Of a DNA stretch of 64,000 bases, positions 1 through 9,041 are shown piece by piece; position 1 is the first letter of the stretch; each line of letters starts with the position of its first letter. The notes beneath the pieces are model-generated. The model did no database searches, had not been told where the DNA came from, and worked only from the letters and a program-made list of their open reading frames with translations. The translations under genes and the position numbers were made by a program. Source of the DNA: an uncultured Prevotellaceae bacterium (GTDB lineage: Bacteria > Bacteroidota > Bacteroidia > Bacteroidales > Bacteroidaceae); contig ONLY01000013.1 in assembly GCA_900318775.1 (NCBI GenBank), forward strand, positions 51,258 to 115,257, read 5' to 3'.

Positions 1-3000
1 TCCGCACCATTGGCGGTGTCACTTGCCAGCCATACGAGGGTGAGCGTGTGACGAAGTGGTTCCAGCCCGGAACAGTGCTTGATGTAGCGACCGTCCCAGC
101 GGACAAGCCACGCATCTGGATTGAAGAGCCCGTACAGAGCAACGTGCCATTTGACCAGCCTGCACGTTATGTCCTGCACTTTGCCAACGAGACCGATTAT
201 CCTGAAAGCGCGACACTGGCGTTCACCTACTTCCTGCCTTCGGGCTGCAATCCGAAGGGAGCCAAGATTTGCGTGGACGGTGCACCTCTGACTGGCACAG
301 GCACGAGCATCATGCTCGCACCTCCGGTCAATCCCGTGACGGGCAAGGTGAATGTGTTCACGAAGGAAATCACCGTCTATCCAGGCGATGACTTTGACTA
401 CGAGAATCTCGGCATCAGCCTGATGGACCCAGAAGACCCCCAGCGTATCTTCACGACAAACTTCGCCGCCCACTTCGTTCCATCGGCTGGCGCCATCAAG
501 GTGACCACCCCAAGTGACCACTGGGTGGTGAACACGGAGAATCCTTACGACGGCAACCGCAAGGCGTGGTACATGCCTGTGCGCATCGAGGGCTTCAACG
601 TGAATGGCCGTGGATTCGACCACATTGAACTGCAATATAAACTGACCACTCAGGGCGAGAAGGACTGGGTGAGCGTCTGCTCATACTATGCAAACGATTC
701 GCTGCGCCAGAAGGCAAGCGGTGTGACCGACACCATCCCGACGAACGGCATCATCGTGGCTCCATTCTATGGTGAGGTGGATCCCGTGGAGCAGTACTAT
801 GACCTGCGGGCAGTGGTGTATGCACGTCACGCGGGCGGTTTCCTGACCAACGCTTCGCCCATCCTGACGGGTATCAAGGACACACGTCTGCCACGTCCGT
901 TCGGCACGCCTGAACCTGCCAACGGTGTGCTGGGTATCGGCGAGGACATCAAGATTGCCTTCTCTGAGCCGATTGCCAGCAACTACCTGAGCAAAATCAA
1001 CAACTTTGAAGTGTTGGGCACGCCTATCAACACCAACATCTCCACGACGACATCCCTCACCTTCAACGGTGAGAACACCCTCGGTTTCACGCAAGGAAGC
1101 CGCAACATGAAGGGCAAGAGCTTCACCGTCGATGTGATGGTGAACCCATCGTCCGACAGAGGTGCGATGACCGTGTTTGCGCATGGTGGTGGCGAGAAGG
1201 GACTGAGGCTGGGTCTCACAGAAGACCGCCACTTGATTGCCCGAGTGAACGGCACCGAAGTGACATCAGACCAGGTGGTTCAGTTCAACAATGCGTTGCA
1301 TCAGATTGCCTACACGCTCGAACAGGGCTCGAAGGATATGACGCTCACCCTCTACGATGGCAGCATCCTCATCGGCACCAAGACCATCAATGGAGTGTAC
1401 GAGCAGAACACACCACTCTATATCGGTGTGGATAACGACCATGAGAAGATGTTCAAAGGTGACATGCTGGAGTTCCGACTCTGGAACCGCCCGATGGACG
1501 GCGACGACCTGAAGGACTACAGCGGAAAGACACTGACCGGCTATGAGAGCGGTCTGCTCGACTACTACAAACTGAACGAGGGTGAAGGCAGCTTCAGTTA
1601 TGACAAGGCGCCAGGCAGCTTAGACCTCAATCTAGCTAACCACACCTGGAAACGACCTGTCGGCATCTCGATGAAACTGGACGGTCAGAACGGCATACAA
1701 CTGAAGACGAACCAGCAGTTCAACCGCTCGAAGAACCATGACTACACGCTGATGTTCTGGTTCCGCACCAACACCCCGAACGGTACACTGTTCTCGAATG
1801 GTGAGGCACAACGCGGACAGGAGAATCAGCTCAACATCGGTGTGAAGGATTCTGAACTGTATGTGCGCTCTGCTGGCTACGTAAACATGACAGATGAGTA
1901 TGTGAGTGACACCCAATGGCATAGTTTCGCTCTGACCGTGTCACGCAACCGCAATGTGGCCAACATCTATCTCGACAAGAAACTGATAGAGACGTTTGCT
2001 GCCGACAGCCTGAGCGGTTTCGCTGGCGACATCATCTCACTGGGTTCCACCTACCACAAGGATGGCGCGACGGACGCTTTGACGGGTAACATCGACGAAG
2101 TGGGCATGTTCGAAAGTGTGCTGCCGACAAACCTGCTCTACGAGTACACGACCCACACACCTATCAGCACGACGAAGCCGCTGATGTTCTACCTCGACTT
2201 TGGTCGCTCGGAGCACATGGACAACAACCAGATGCGCCTGCAGCCTACGGGTATCAGCATCAAACGTTATGTGGACTCACAAGGAAACCTGCTGGAGCGC
2301 CGCGACACGCTGCTGGTTGTTGATGAGGCTCTTGCTGACCGCAACTACTATGCGCCGATGCACAGCAATGCGCAGTTGGAAAACCTTAAGTATAAATATG
2401 TGGCGAAGGACAACGAACTGCTCATTGAGTTGGAGGAGCCTGAATTCGTGGTCGAGAAGACGAACGTCTATGTGACCGTGAAGGAAATTCCTGACATGCA
2501 GGGCAACCTGATGGCAAGTCCATTGACCATGAACCTCTACGTCTATCGCAACCCGTTGCGCTGGGAAACCAAGAAGATTGACACTGCCGTCGATTATGGC
2601 TGTGGCACAGAATTCGTGGTGAACATCCAGAACAAGAGCGGACAGACGCAGAACTATGAGATTAACGACCTGCCTATCTGGATCACGGCTTCACAAACCA
2701 GCGGCACCATCAATGCGCTGGACGAGCAGACCATCACGTTCACGGTTTCACCTTATATCAATATAGGTACGTACACCGAACAAATCTCGTTGGTGGGCGG
2801 CAACGGCATGGCCGAACCACTGCCTATCACGCTGAAGGTTCGTGGCGATGAACCCACATGGACTGTTAGTGAGGAAGTGAAGAAGAAGAACCAAAGCATG
2901 ATGATGGTGGCACGTGTGAAGATTGATGGTGTGGTGACCCACTCGGAAAAGGATTTGCTCGGTGTGTTCGACGTTCAGAAGCAGACACTGGGTGTGGCAC

Positions 3001-4286
3001 ATATTGAGGTGGACAAGACCGCCAACGCCAACGAGGCACTTGCCTACCTGACCATCTACGGCTATACGAACGACGACGGCACGGCGCCTGTCCTGTACTT
3101 CAAGTTCTTCAATGCTTCAACAGGCAAGATGTACAACCTGGTGCCTGCTGACGATAAAGTCTATACCTTCCAGACTGGTGGCTTCATCGGAACCACTTCT
3201 GATCCAGTCATCTTGGAAAATGACTTCAGCAGTGTACAGCGAATGCACCTGAACGAGGGATGGAACTGGGTATCGTTCAATGTCGAGCCTGAGGATGAAG
3301 AAACGACAGTCGGAGAATTCCTGAACAATGCCGCGAAATGGGAGGCTGGCGATATCATCACATCGGTCAATGGTTCTAAAGTACAGAAGTGGATTTGCCG
3401 CAAGGAGAAGAAAGACAAGGAGTCTGCGGAATACATCAACAAGTGGGACGATGAGGATAAGCCCATCGAACTGAACCCGGCTCTGATGTACCGAATCTTC
3501 TCTGTCAACGACAAGACTGCCTACTTCGAAGGATTCCAGGTATCTAGGAACATCACGCTCCGAAAGGGCTGGAACCGTATTGCCTACCTCTCGACCATCA
3601 ACCTGCCGATTGCTCAAGCACTGAGCGACTACACCGAGATGGCAAGCGAAGGCGATGTCATCAAGTCGCAAGAAGCATTTGCGGTGGCCACAAAGACTGC
3701 CAACAATGTGCTCGTATGGAAGGGCTCGCTCCAGTATCTGGAAACCGGCAAGGGTTACATGCTGAAGCGCCAGGCAAGCAACGAGGTGTCGTTCAGCTAT
3801 CCGCTCTACTGGGCTGACAACCGCTACACCGGCAACCTCAATGTGGCTTCCGCATCTCGCCGCACGAGTGCGGTCAACACATCGACAACGATGAACATCG
3901 TGGCCAACGTAGGAGGTGTGGAGACAGAGCCAGAAGATGTCCTAGTTGTTTACCGCGGTACCGACAAACTGGCAGAGGCTGTAGCAGATGAGGAGCAGAA
4001 CTACTACCTGAACATCGGATGTGACACGCAGTCATCCGAGCGACTCACCTTCACGCTGGAGCGCGGTGGCGAGGTAGTGGCTACGACCCAGAGTCTGATT
4101 TCCTACGAGGCAGACCGTCTTTTGGGTACACCAGATATGCCTACAGAAATCAACTTCACCCCTGTTGACTCAACGATGTATGCCGATGGCAAGTGGTACA
4201 CGCTGACGGGCATTCAGTTGCCAAGTGCGCCCAAGCAGCCTGGTTGCTACATCTACAACGGTAAAGTAAAATCTATTAAGAATTAA
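1..4286 (+). CDS. Large secreted LamG-domain protein, 5' end cut off by window
   Basis: The reading frame is open from the first full codon (base 3), so this is the C-terminal 1,427 residues of a longer protein; the GTG at 48 is internal. Two concanavalin A/LamG-like sandwich domains are visible (about bases 1035-1620 and 1650-2150, each opening with a 'fNGen/LdGqn' strand and including a 'f.ld..W' pattern). An Ig-like BACON-type segment follows (about 2590-2850), then two related modules beginning 'GWNWVSFN' (3260) and 'GWNRIAYL' (3570). The last 30 residues ('GKWYTLTGIQLP' to 'NGKVKSIKN') resemble the short C-terminal tails of many secreted Bacteroidales proteins. I infer export, possibly by the T9SS, since sprA lies in this window. 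The ligand is unknown; LamG domains usually bind glycans or proteins. Confidence 0.8.
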   Translation, partial: RTIGGVTCQPYEGERVTKWFQPGTVLDVATVPADKPRIWIEEPVQSNVPFDQPARYVLHFANETDYPESATLAFTYFLPSGCNPKGAKICVDGAPLTGTGTSIMLAPPVNPVTGKVNVFTKEITVYPGDDFDYENLGISLMDPEDPQRIFTTNFAAHFVPSAGAIKVTTPSDHWVVNTENPYDGNRKAWYMPVRIEGFNVNGRGFDHIELQYKLTTQGEKDWVSVCSYYANDSLRQKASGVTDTIPTNGIIVAPFYGEVDPVEQYYDLRAVVYARHAGGFLTNASPILTGIKDTRLPRPFGTPEPANGVLGIGEDIKIAFSEPIASNYLSKINNFEVLGTPINTNISTTTSLTFNGENTLGFTQGSRNMKGKSFTVDVMVNPSSDRGAMTVFAHGGGEKGLRLGLTEDRHLIARVNGTEVTSDQVVQFNNALHQIAYTLEQGSKDMTLTLYDGSILIGTKTINGVYEQNTPLYIGVDNDHEKMFKGDMLEFRLWNRPMDGDDLKDYSGKTLTGYESGLLDYYKLNEGEGSFSYDKAPGSLDLNLANHTWKRPVGISMKLDGQNGIQLKTNQQFNRSKNHDYTLMFWFRTNTPNGTLFSNGEAQRGQENQLNIGVKDSELYVRSAGYVNMTDEYVSDTQWHSFALTVSRNRNVANIYLDKKLIETFAADSLSGFAGDIISLGSTYHKDGATDALTGNIDEVGMFESVLPTNLLYEYTTHTPISTTKPLMFYLDFGRSEHMDNNQMRLQPTGISIKRYVDSQGNLLERRDTLLVVDEALADRNYYAPMHSNAQLENLKYKYVAKDNELLIELEEPEFVVEKTNVYVTVKEIPDMQGNLMASPLTMNLYVYRNPLRWETKKIDTAVDYGCGTEFVVNIQNKSGQTQNYEINDLPIWITASQTSGTINALDEQTITFTVSPYINIGTYTEQISLVGGNGMAEPLPITLKVRGDEPTWTVSEEVKKKNQSMMMVARVKIDGVVTHSEKDLLGVFDVQKQTLGVAHIEVDKTANANEALAYLTIYGYTNDDGTAPVLYFKFFNASTGKMYNLVPADDKVYTFQTGGFIGTTSDPVILENDFSSVQRMHLNEGWNWVSFNVEPEDEETTVGEFLNNAAKWEAGDIITSVNGSKVQKWICRKEKKDKESAEYINKWDDEDKPIELNPALMYRIFSVNDKTAYFEGFQVSRNITLRKGWNRIAYLSTINLPIAQALSDYTEMASEGDVIKSQEAFAVATKTANNVLVWKGSLQYLETGKGYMLKRQASNEVSFSYPLYWADNRYTGNLNVASASRRTSAVNTSTTMNIVANVGGVETEPEDVLVVYRGTDKLAEAVADEEQNYYLNIGCDTQSSERLTFTLERGGEVVATTQSLISYEADRLLGTPDMPTEINFTPVDSTMYADGKWYTLTGIQLPSAPKQPGCYIYNGKVKSIKN

Positions 4287-4336
4287 GAATTCATAATGAA
4301 CAATTAATAATTAACAATTAATAATTCTGAATTAGC
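4287..4336. repeat. AT-rich intergenic repeat (ATTAATAATTAAC type)
   Basis: The spacer between the LamG gene and the lipoprotein gene consists of repeated variants of AATTAATAATT and AACAATTA. This low-complexity filler is characteristic of Prevotella and Bacteroides intergenic DNA. No promoter of the TAnnTTTG type is seen in it. Confidence 0.5.
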
Positions 4337-4339
4337 ATT

Positions 4340-4780
4340 ATGAAAAAGTCCATCATCATAGCATTGACAGCCCTCGCCTTCGTGGCGTGGGGCTGCTCAA
4401 GCGACCACGAAGACACGGAATCATCGGGCAAGTTCCAGAGCGGTACACCTACATGGACACCCCCTAACTATGACGATTATGAGCAAACCATGACCATAGA
4501 GATTCAATTGCAGGACAAACTGCAAAGTTCTGCCTCGGAGCAGGACTTGCTCTGTGCGATGATTAACAACGAAGTGCGCGGTCTGACCGAACCCAAATGG
4601 GTGGATGGCAAATGGGTGTTTATCCTGACGGTCGGTGCCAATAGTACAGGCGAACCCGTTAGCCTGTCATACTATTGCAGCAAACGGAAAGCCATCTATA
4701 CCATCGGATGGATGCAGTTTGACCCCACTACGCCTCCAACGGGCAGTGGAGTATTGTATCAGCCCCTGTTTCTGCAGTAG
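4340..4780 (+). CDS. Small putative lipoprotein
   Basis: This 146-residue protein starts with a lipoprotein signal: Lys-Lys, a hydrophobic run, then a lipobox-like 'AWGCSS' with Cys19 as the likely acylated residue. An acidic Asp/Glu/Ser tether follows. The rest is a small domain with alternating polar and hydrophobic strands ('TMTIEIQLQDKL', 'KWVFILTVGAN') and no family I recognise. It lies 53 bases after the LamG gene on the same strand and may be co-transcribed. I infer anchoring in the outer or inner membrane facing the periplasm or surface; the function is unknown. Confidence 0.7.
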   Translation: MKKSIIIALTALAFVAWGCSSDHEDTESSGKFQSGTPTWTPPNYDDYEQTMTIEIQLQDKLQSSASEQDLLCAMINNEVRGLTEPKWVDGKWVFILTVGANSTGEPVSLSYYCSKRKAIYTIGWMQFDPTTPPTGSGVLYQPLFLQ

Positions 4781-4807
4781 GCTTGCACATCGGTGTGCTT
4801 CTGTCTG

Positions 4808-5179
4808 CTACTCGCGGAACACGAAGTACACCGCTGCCACCAGACAGAGGAAGGCTGCAGCATGGTTCCAGCGCAGTTGCTCACCCTGGAACATGAAAGT
4901 GGCGATAACGGTGAAGACAGTCAGGGATATCACCTCCTGAATCACCTTCAGCTGCATCAGCGAGTAAGGACCGCCATTGCCCTCAAAGCCCATCTTGTTG
5001 GCAGGCACCTGGAGTGAATACTCAAAGAAGGCAATGCCCCATGAGAATACAATCACCAGCCACAAGGGCCAACTGTTGGAAATGTTCATCTGTTGCAGTT
5101 TCAGATGTCCGTACCAGGCCAGCGTCATAAAGATGTTACTGCCGATGAGCAGCAATATCGTGTAAAGTCCATTCATCAT
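4808..5179 (-). CDS. DUF486 / DMT-type small membrane protein
   Basis: About 124 residues with four predicted transmembrane helices. It contains 'SNIFMTLAWYGHLK' and 'GIAFFEYSLQVPANKMG', which I recognise as hallmarks of the DUF486 family, relatives of the drug/metabolite transporter fold. Substrates are unknown. I chose the ATG at 5179 (or the adjacent ATG at 5176) over the upstream start at 5221, because the upstream codons overlap a promoter-like TACCTTCG (5200-5207), and because family members start just before this hydrophobic segment. It is convergent with the lipoprotein gene and divergent from the ECF sigma gene. Confidence 0.85.
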   Translation of the reverse strand: MMNGLYTILLLIGSNIFMTLAWYGHLKLQQMNISNSWPLWLVIVFSWGIAFFEYSLQVPANKMGFEGNGGPYSLMQLKVIQEVISLTVFTVIATFMFQGEQLRWNHAAAFLCLVAAVYFVFRE

Positions 5180-5199
5180 AATCGTTTTCAATTTTGCTG

Positions 5200-5207
5200 C
5201 GAAGGTA
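5200..5207 (-). promoter_or_regulatory. Weak -7 element for the DUF486 gene
   Basis: Minus-strand TACCTTCG differs from TAnnTTTG at one defined base and lies 20 bases before the ATG at 5179. No well-spaced TTTG is seen upstream, so support is modest. Confidence 0.4.
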
Positions 5208-5250
5208 CGGCTTTTTTTCAAAAAAATGAGGTCAATTAAATCTATTTCGT

Positions 5251-5258
5251 CATCTTTG
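5251..5258 (+). promoter_or_regulatory. Possible -7 element for ECF sigma gene
   Basis: CATCTTTG, followed by CG, differs from TAnnTTTG only at the first base. It lies about 60 bases before the sigma gene start at 5321. No clear -33 TTTG is seen. Confidence 0.35.
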
Positions 5259-5320
5259 CGTCTTGTTAGTAGAAATGACTCGGAAAGAGGCAGTGATTAG
5301 ATAACGATTAACTCAAAAAG

Positions 5321-5824
5321 ATGAACGCGGAAACGGAACAGTTATTGGCAGAATTAGAGCGGATTGTCGTGGAGCGGCAAGACTGGCTCTTCCGTTTTGC
5401 TTATATGCGAATCGGCATCAGGGAGGATGCAGAAGATGTGGTGCAGGAGGTGCTGCTGAGCGTGTTCCGACGGCTGCAGGAGAAGATGCCTGTGGAGAGC
5501 GTGGAGCATTATGTCATCCGTTCCATCAGCAATGCCTGCAATGACTACTTCCGACGAAACCCACTCCGAATGGTGCCACTCGACAAAGCAGAAGATATGC
5601 CTGTTCACGAAGGCGACAGACAGATACATGAGGAGTTTGTGAGAATCAATAAATTGCTGGATACGCTGCCTCAGGAACAATCGGAAATCGTGCGACTGAA
5701 ATGCCACGACGATTTGACCTTCAAGCAGATAGCCGAACTGCAAGGCATCCCTGAGGCAACAGCAAAGTCACGATACCGATATGCTATCATGCACTTAAAG
5801 AATAAGTTGAGAGTTGAAAATTGA
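5321..5824 (+). CDS. ECF-type RNA polymerase sigma factor (first locus)
   Basis: A 167-residue sigma-70 family factor of extracytoplasmic function type. Region 2 contains 'DAEDVVQEVLLSVF', the helix that contacts core polymerase and the -10 element. Region 4 near the C-terminus ('LPQEQSEIVRLK', then 'FKQIAELQGIPEATAKSRY') is a helix-turn-helix for -35 recognition. The length is typical and no extra domain is present. The gene is followed by a gene with the layout of an anti-sigma/membrane partner (disrupted here) and a lipoprotein, suggesting a three-gene envelope-stress regulatory unit. What signal it senses cannot be read from the sequence. Confidence 0.9.
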   Translation: MNAETEQLLAELERIVVERQDWLFRFAYMRIGIREDAEDVVQEVLLSVFRRLQEKMPVESVEHYVIRSISNACNDYFRRNPLRMVPLDKAEDMPVHEGDRQIHEEFVRINKLLDTLPQEQSEIVRLKCHDDLTFKQIAELQGIPEATAKSRYRYAIMHLKNKLRVEN

Positions 5825-5867
5825 AAGTTGAGAGTTGAGTGGTTAGAAAACATAATGATTGAAAGAT

Positions 5868-6322
5868 ATGAATAACGAGAACATCAACATTCCCGAGGAG
5901 GACTTCAACGAAGGGTTGGAGGACATCGAGCAGATGCTCAAGCTTCAATGTGAGTTCAAGGCATCAGACACCTTGAAGGAGGAGGCGCTGGCTCAGGCAA
6001 GGGAGGAAGTGAAGCCTCAACGCAAGGTCAACCTATGGCCTTGGGGCCTCAACGCAAGGTCAACCTATGGCCTTGGGTGGCTGCTGCCTGTGTGGTCGGA
6101 TTTGCGATGTTGTGGTTCACACCACCAGAGGAGAAGAAAGCAGACGCAGCCCTCCATGCCCATCTGGTCAGAGCCTACGACATGGAGCATGCAAAGAGCG
6201 CTTGTGCCAGTTCTTCTGACAGGATGAACACCTACGAATCCTTTGAGGACATCGAGCGGAGAATGAGAAGCAAAGGAGAGGCTCTGATAGCAAACAACCA
6301 ACCCATTACATCTTATAATTAA
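5868..6322 (+). pseudogene. Anti-sigma-like membrane protein, frame-shifted by a 32-bp duplication
   Basis: The ATG at 5868 opens an acidic N-terminal domain ('NIPEEDFNEGLEDIEQML'). An exact 32-bp tandem duplication (6014-6045 and 6046-6077) then shifts the frame, giving an aberrant tail that ends at 6227. The second frame, which continues to 6322, carries the transmembrane segment 'LWPWVAAACVVGFAMLWF' and a C-terminal domain. Removing one copy restores a single protein of about 140 residues: cytosolic N-terminus, one helix, outer C-terminal part. That layout and 'LWPxVAAACV...TPP' match the protein encoded at 13616, which also follows an ECF sigma gene. I infer a sigma-regulating role. The disruption could be a real mutation, a reversible variant or a sequence error. 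Confidence 0.7.
6014..6077 (+). repeat. Exact 32-bp tandem duplication
   Basis: Copy 1 (6014-6045) and copy 2 (6046-6077) are identical, both starting GCCTCAACGCAAGG. Thirty-two is not divisible by three, so the duplication breaks the reading frame of the host gene. Confidence 0.95.
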
Positions 6323-6324
6323 AA

Positions 6325-7512
6325 ATGAAAACAATGAAAAAAATCATGATATGGGCAACATTGCTCGTGAGTGTGTGTGCCTGCCAAAACAACCCGATGG
6401 ATGACGAACTGCCCATGCCATCCACCTTCACAGAACTCTTTGAAGGAATCGCCTCAATGAAGGGGGATGTCTTTGTGACCAGTTCTGCCAGTGACTCCGT
6501 TACCACCAGTTATTATTATGAATGGTTCGGATATTATGAGGATTATGGTGTTCCCGCCATTGAAATGGACACTACCCTGATGAACGAAAGCAAGACCAAC
6601 AATTCTGTCGCTGCTTTGGTGGCAGAGCGGGAAGCCATTGAGGATAGTGTGGCACAAACCAAACGGACGATTCGCGAGTATGTCGAAAAAGGCATCCTGC
6701 ATTTAGTGAACAAATACCGTCCACAGGCAGCCAAGTATTACAAGTTTGAGAGCCATCGAAACGGAAGAGATTCGGTCGAGTTTGTGCTTGCCCCCCAAGA
6801 ACTGACCGACTCGTTGCCAGAAGATCGCGACAAGAACAATTTCATGGAAACCTACGTTTACTACCCAGAATGGTTCCACTATTTTAATAATGGCGACAAG
6901 GCTCAGAACTATACAAGAATTTGTTATCACAGGGAGAAAAGGAATGCCAACAAGAAAGCCGCCCATGCAGAAGACGTCCGAGCCCTGTTCCTGAAATTCA
7001 TCTCCAGCTATAAGGATACCAAAAAATATCCTGTGAAATATCAGTTGGAGGACAACAGCAAGGAATTTGAAGGTGGAACCATCGCTTTTAACTGGCGACA
7101 TGGTGATGACAAGACTTCCCTCATCGAAGGAACGCTGTACGAGCTTCCTGTCAAGGGAAAAGACAAAATCAAGGCTGTGGAGGAACTGCGTTCCATGATC
7201 ATAGAATTCATGAACACCCACTATGCAGCGTGGCTTGAATGTCGCTATCCTGAATACAAGTTCGACATGACGGAATGTGACAGATATGCCGCTCAGTTGA
7301 TGCAGCTAAGCGTCAACGATGCCAAGCCTTATGACCGACTGCAAGGCATCTTCCATGTTCAGGTGGGCAACTATACAAAGGACGATGGTCTCAAGATTCT
7401 CATGATGGATGTCCGCAAAGAACATTTTTTCGTCCCGATGAATTGGATGATTGTAAAGGAAATCAACGATGACAGAATTGAATGGTTGCCCGGACACGAA
7501 AATGGACATTAG
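6325..7512 (+). CDS. Putative lipoprotein downstream of ECF sigma locus
   Basis: A 395-residue protein with an N-terminal hydrophobic segment ending 'LLVSVCACQNN', a plausible lipobox with the acylated Cys at 'AC|Q'. The start may be 6325 or the in-frame ATG at 6334; both give a workable signal. The mature part is rich in charged and aromatic residues with no recognised domain. It begins 2 bases after the end of the frame-shifted anti-sigma-like gene, so the three genes from 5321 look like one operon. An envelope protein serving as output or sensor of the sigma factor is an inference from position only. Confidence 0.75.
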   Translation: MKTMKKIMIWATLLVSVCACQNNPMDDELPMPSTFTELFEGIASMKGDVFVTSSASDSVTTSYYYEWFGYYEDYGVPAIEMDTTLMNESKTNNSVAALVAEREAIEDSVAQTKRTIREYVEKGILHLVNKYRPQAAKYYKFESHRNGRDSVEFVLAPQELTDSLPEDRDKNNFMETYVYYPEWFHYFNNGDKAQNYTRICYHREKRNANKKAAHAEDVRALFLKFISSYKDTKKYPVKYQLEDNSKEFEGGTIAFNWRHGDDKTSLIEGTLYELPVKGKDKIKAVEELRSMIIEFMNTHYAAWLECRYPEYKFDMTECDRYAAQLMQLSVNDAKPYDRLQGIFHVQVGNYTKDDGLKILMMDVRKEHFFVPMNWMIVKEINDDRIEWLPGHENGH

Positions 7513-7524
7513 CAGTAAAGATTC

Positions 7525-7620
7525 GTGAAAAGTGAAGAGTGAAGAGTGAAAAAAACATGTTACATGCTATTCGAATGGTTGGTTACTTAGTTTTTTCACT
7601 TTTCACTTTTCATTATTCAC
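7525..7620. repeat. Inverted AGTGAA-rich intergenic element, copy 1
   Basis: Two 30-base arms (7525-7554, made of GTGAAAAGTGAAGAG units; 7591-7620, of TTTTCACTTTTCAC units) are complementary at 26 of 30 positions and could form a long hairpin with a 36-base loop. A related element lies before ruvA (22716-22828) and shares GTTAC and CTATTCG in the loop. Confidence 0.7.
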
Positions 7621-7629
7621 TATTTTTCT

Positions 7630-7637
7630 TATCTTTG
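7630..7637 (+). promoter_or_regulatory. Promoter -7 element for trpB
   Basis: TATCTTTG is a full match to TAnnTTTG. A TTTT at 7607-7610 sits 19 bases upstream as a possible -33 element. The distance to the trpB ATG (7677) is 39 bases. Confidence 0.7.
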
Positions 7638-7676
7638 TGCCATCATTCATTACTATAATTAAAACCGAAACTAACA

Positions 7677-9041
7677 ATGAGCACAAAGCAAAAACGCTTT
7701 ATCCTTGCGGAAGACGAGATTCCAACGCAGTGGTATAACATCCAAGCTGATATGGTCAACAAGCCTCAGCCCCCTATTCACCCTGTCACCAAGCAACCGC
7801 TGACAGTAGACGACTTGGCACACATCTTCCCAAGAGAGTGCTGTGTACAAGAACTGGACACCACACATGCATGGATCGACATTCCCGAGGAAGTGCGTGA
7901 GAAATATAAATACTACCGCAGCACGCCATTGGTGCGTGCATACGGTCTTGAAGAAGCGCTCGGCACTCCTGCCCACATCTACTTCAAGAACGAGAGTGCC
8001 TGCCCGCTCGGTTCTCACAAAATCAACTCTGCCTTGCCACAGTGCTACTATGCCAAAATGGAGGGTACCACGAACGTGACTACCGAGACCGGTGCTGGAC
8101 AGTGGGGAGCAGCCTTGTCGTATGCAGCCAAGCTCTATGGACTGGATGCCGCTGTTTATCAAGTAAAGATAACCATGCAGCAGAAGCCATATCGCTCCAG
8201 CATCATGCGCACATTTGGCGCAGCCGTAACGGGTTCTCCTTCCATGTCCACCCGTGCAGGCAAGGATATCATCACTAAAGACCCTACCCACCCAGGCTCA
8301 CTCGGCACTGCTATCTCCGAGGCTGTGGAGCTTGCCACTACCACTCCCAACTGCAAATACACACTCGGTTCAGTGCTGAACCACGTAGGTCTGCACCAAA
8401 CCATCATCGGCTTGGAGGCTGAGAAGCAGATGGAGATGGCAGGCGAATATCCCGACATGGTAATTGCCTGCTTCGGCGGCGGTTCCAACTTTGGTGGCAT
8501 TGCCTTCCCATTCATGCGTCACAACATCCTCGACGGCAAGAAGACTGAATTCATCGCTGCCGAGCCTGACAGCTGTCCTAAGCTCACTCGCGGCCAGTTC
8601 CGTTACGACTTTGGCGACGAAGCTGGTTACACTCCCCTGCTGCCTATGTTCACGTTGGGGCACAACTTCAAGCCCAGCAACATCCATGCAGGTGGCCTGC
8701 GTTACCACGGTGCTGGTGTCATCGTCTCTCAGTTGCTGAAAGACGGTTTGATGAAGGGTGTGGATATTCCACAGCTCGAAACTTTCGAGGCTGGTATGCT
8801 CTTTGCCCGCACTGAGGGCATCATCCCTGCCCCTGAAAGCACTCACGCCATTGCCGCCACTATCCGCGAGGCTAAGAAGTGTAAGGAGACTGGCGAGGAG
8901 AAAGTCATCCTCTTCAACCTTTCTGGCCATGGCCTCATCGATATGCCAAGCTACGAGGCCTACATCAACGGCGACTTGCAGAACTACACCGTCACAGACG
9001 AGGATGTAGCAAAGAACATTGCAGAATTAGATAAGCTTTAA
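7677..9041 (+). CDS. trpB: Tryptophan synthase beta chain-like enzyme (TrpB2 type)
   Basis: A 454-residue PLP enzyme of the TrpB-like (TrpB2) family, longer than the roughly 400-residue canonical TrpB. It would condense indole with serine to tryptophan in the cytosol. The PLP lysine is in 'GSHKIN' (K115), and 'GGGSNFGG' is the phosphate-binding loop. 'TETGAGQWG' matches the family's E-T-G-A-G-Q-W substrate-carboxylate loop. No trpA or other trp gene is nearby, which fits the stand-alone TrpB2 subgroup often proposed to salvage indole. Its stop codon overlaps the start of the GH35 gene (TAATG), implying translational coupling. A full-consensus promoter lies at 7630. Confidence 0.92.
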   Translation: MSTKQKRFILAEDEIPTQWYNIQADMVNKPQPPIHPVTKQPLTVDDLAHIFPRECCVQELDTTHAWIDIPEEVREKYKYYRSTPLVRAYGLEEALGTPAHIYFKNESACPLGSHKINSALPQCYYAKMEGTTNVTTETGAGQWGAALSYAAKLYGLDAAVYQVKITMQQKPYRSSIMRTFGAAVTGSPSMSTRAGKDIITKDPTHPGSLGTAISEAVELATTTPNCKYTLGSVLNHVGLHQTIIGLEAEKQMEMAGEYPDMVIACFGGGSNFGGIAFPFMRHNILDGKKTEFIAAEPDSCPKLTRGQFRYDFGDEAGYTPLLPMFTLGHNFKPSNIHAGGLRYHGAGVIVSQLLKDGLMKGVDIPQLETFEAGMLFARTEGIIPAPESTHAIAATIREAKKCKETGEEKVILFNLSGHGLIDMPSYEAYINGDLQNYTVTDEDVAKNIAELDKL

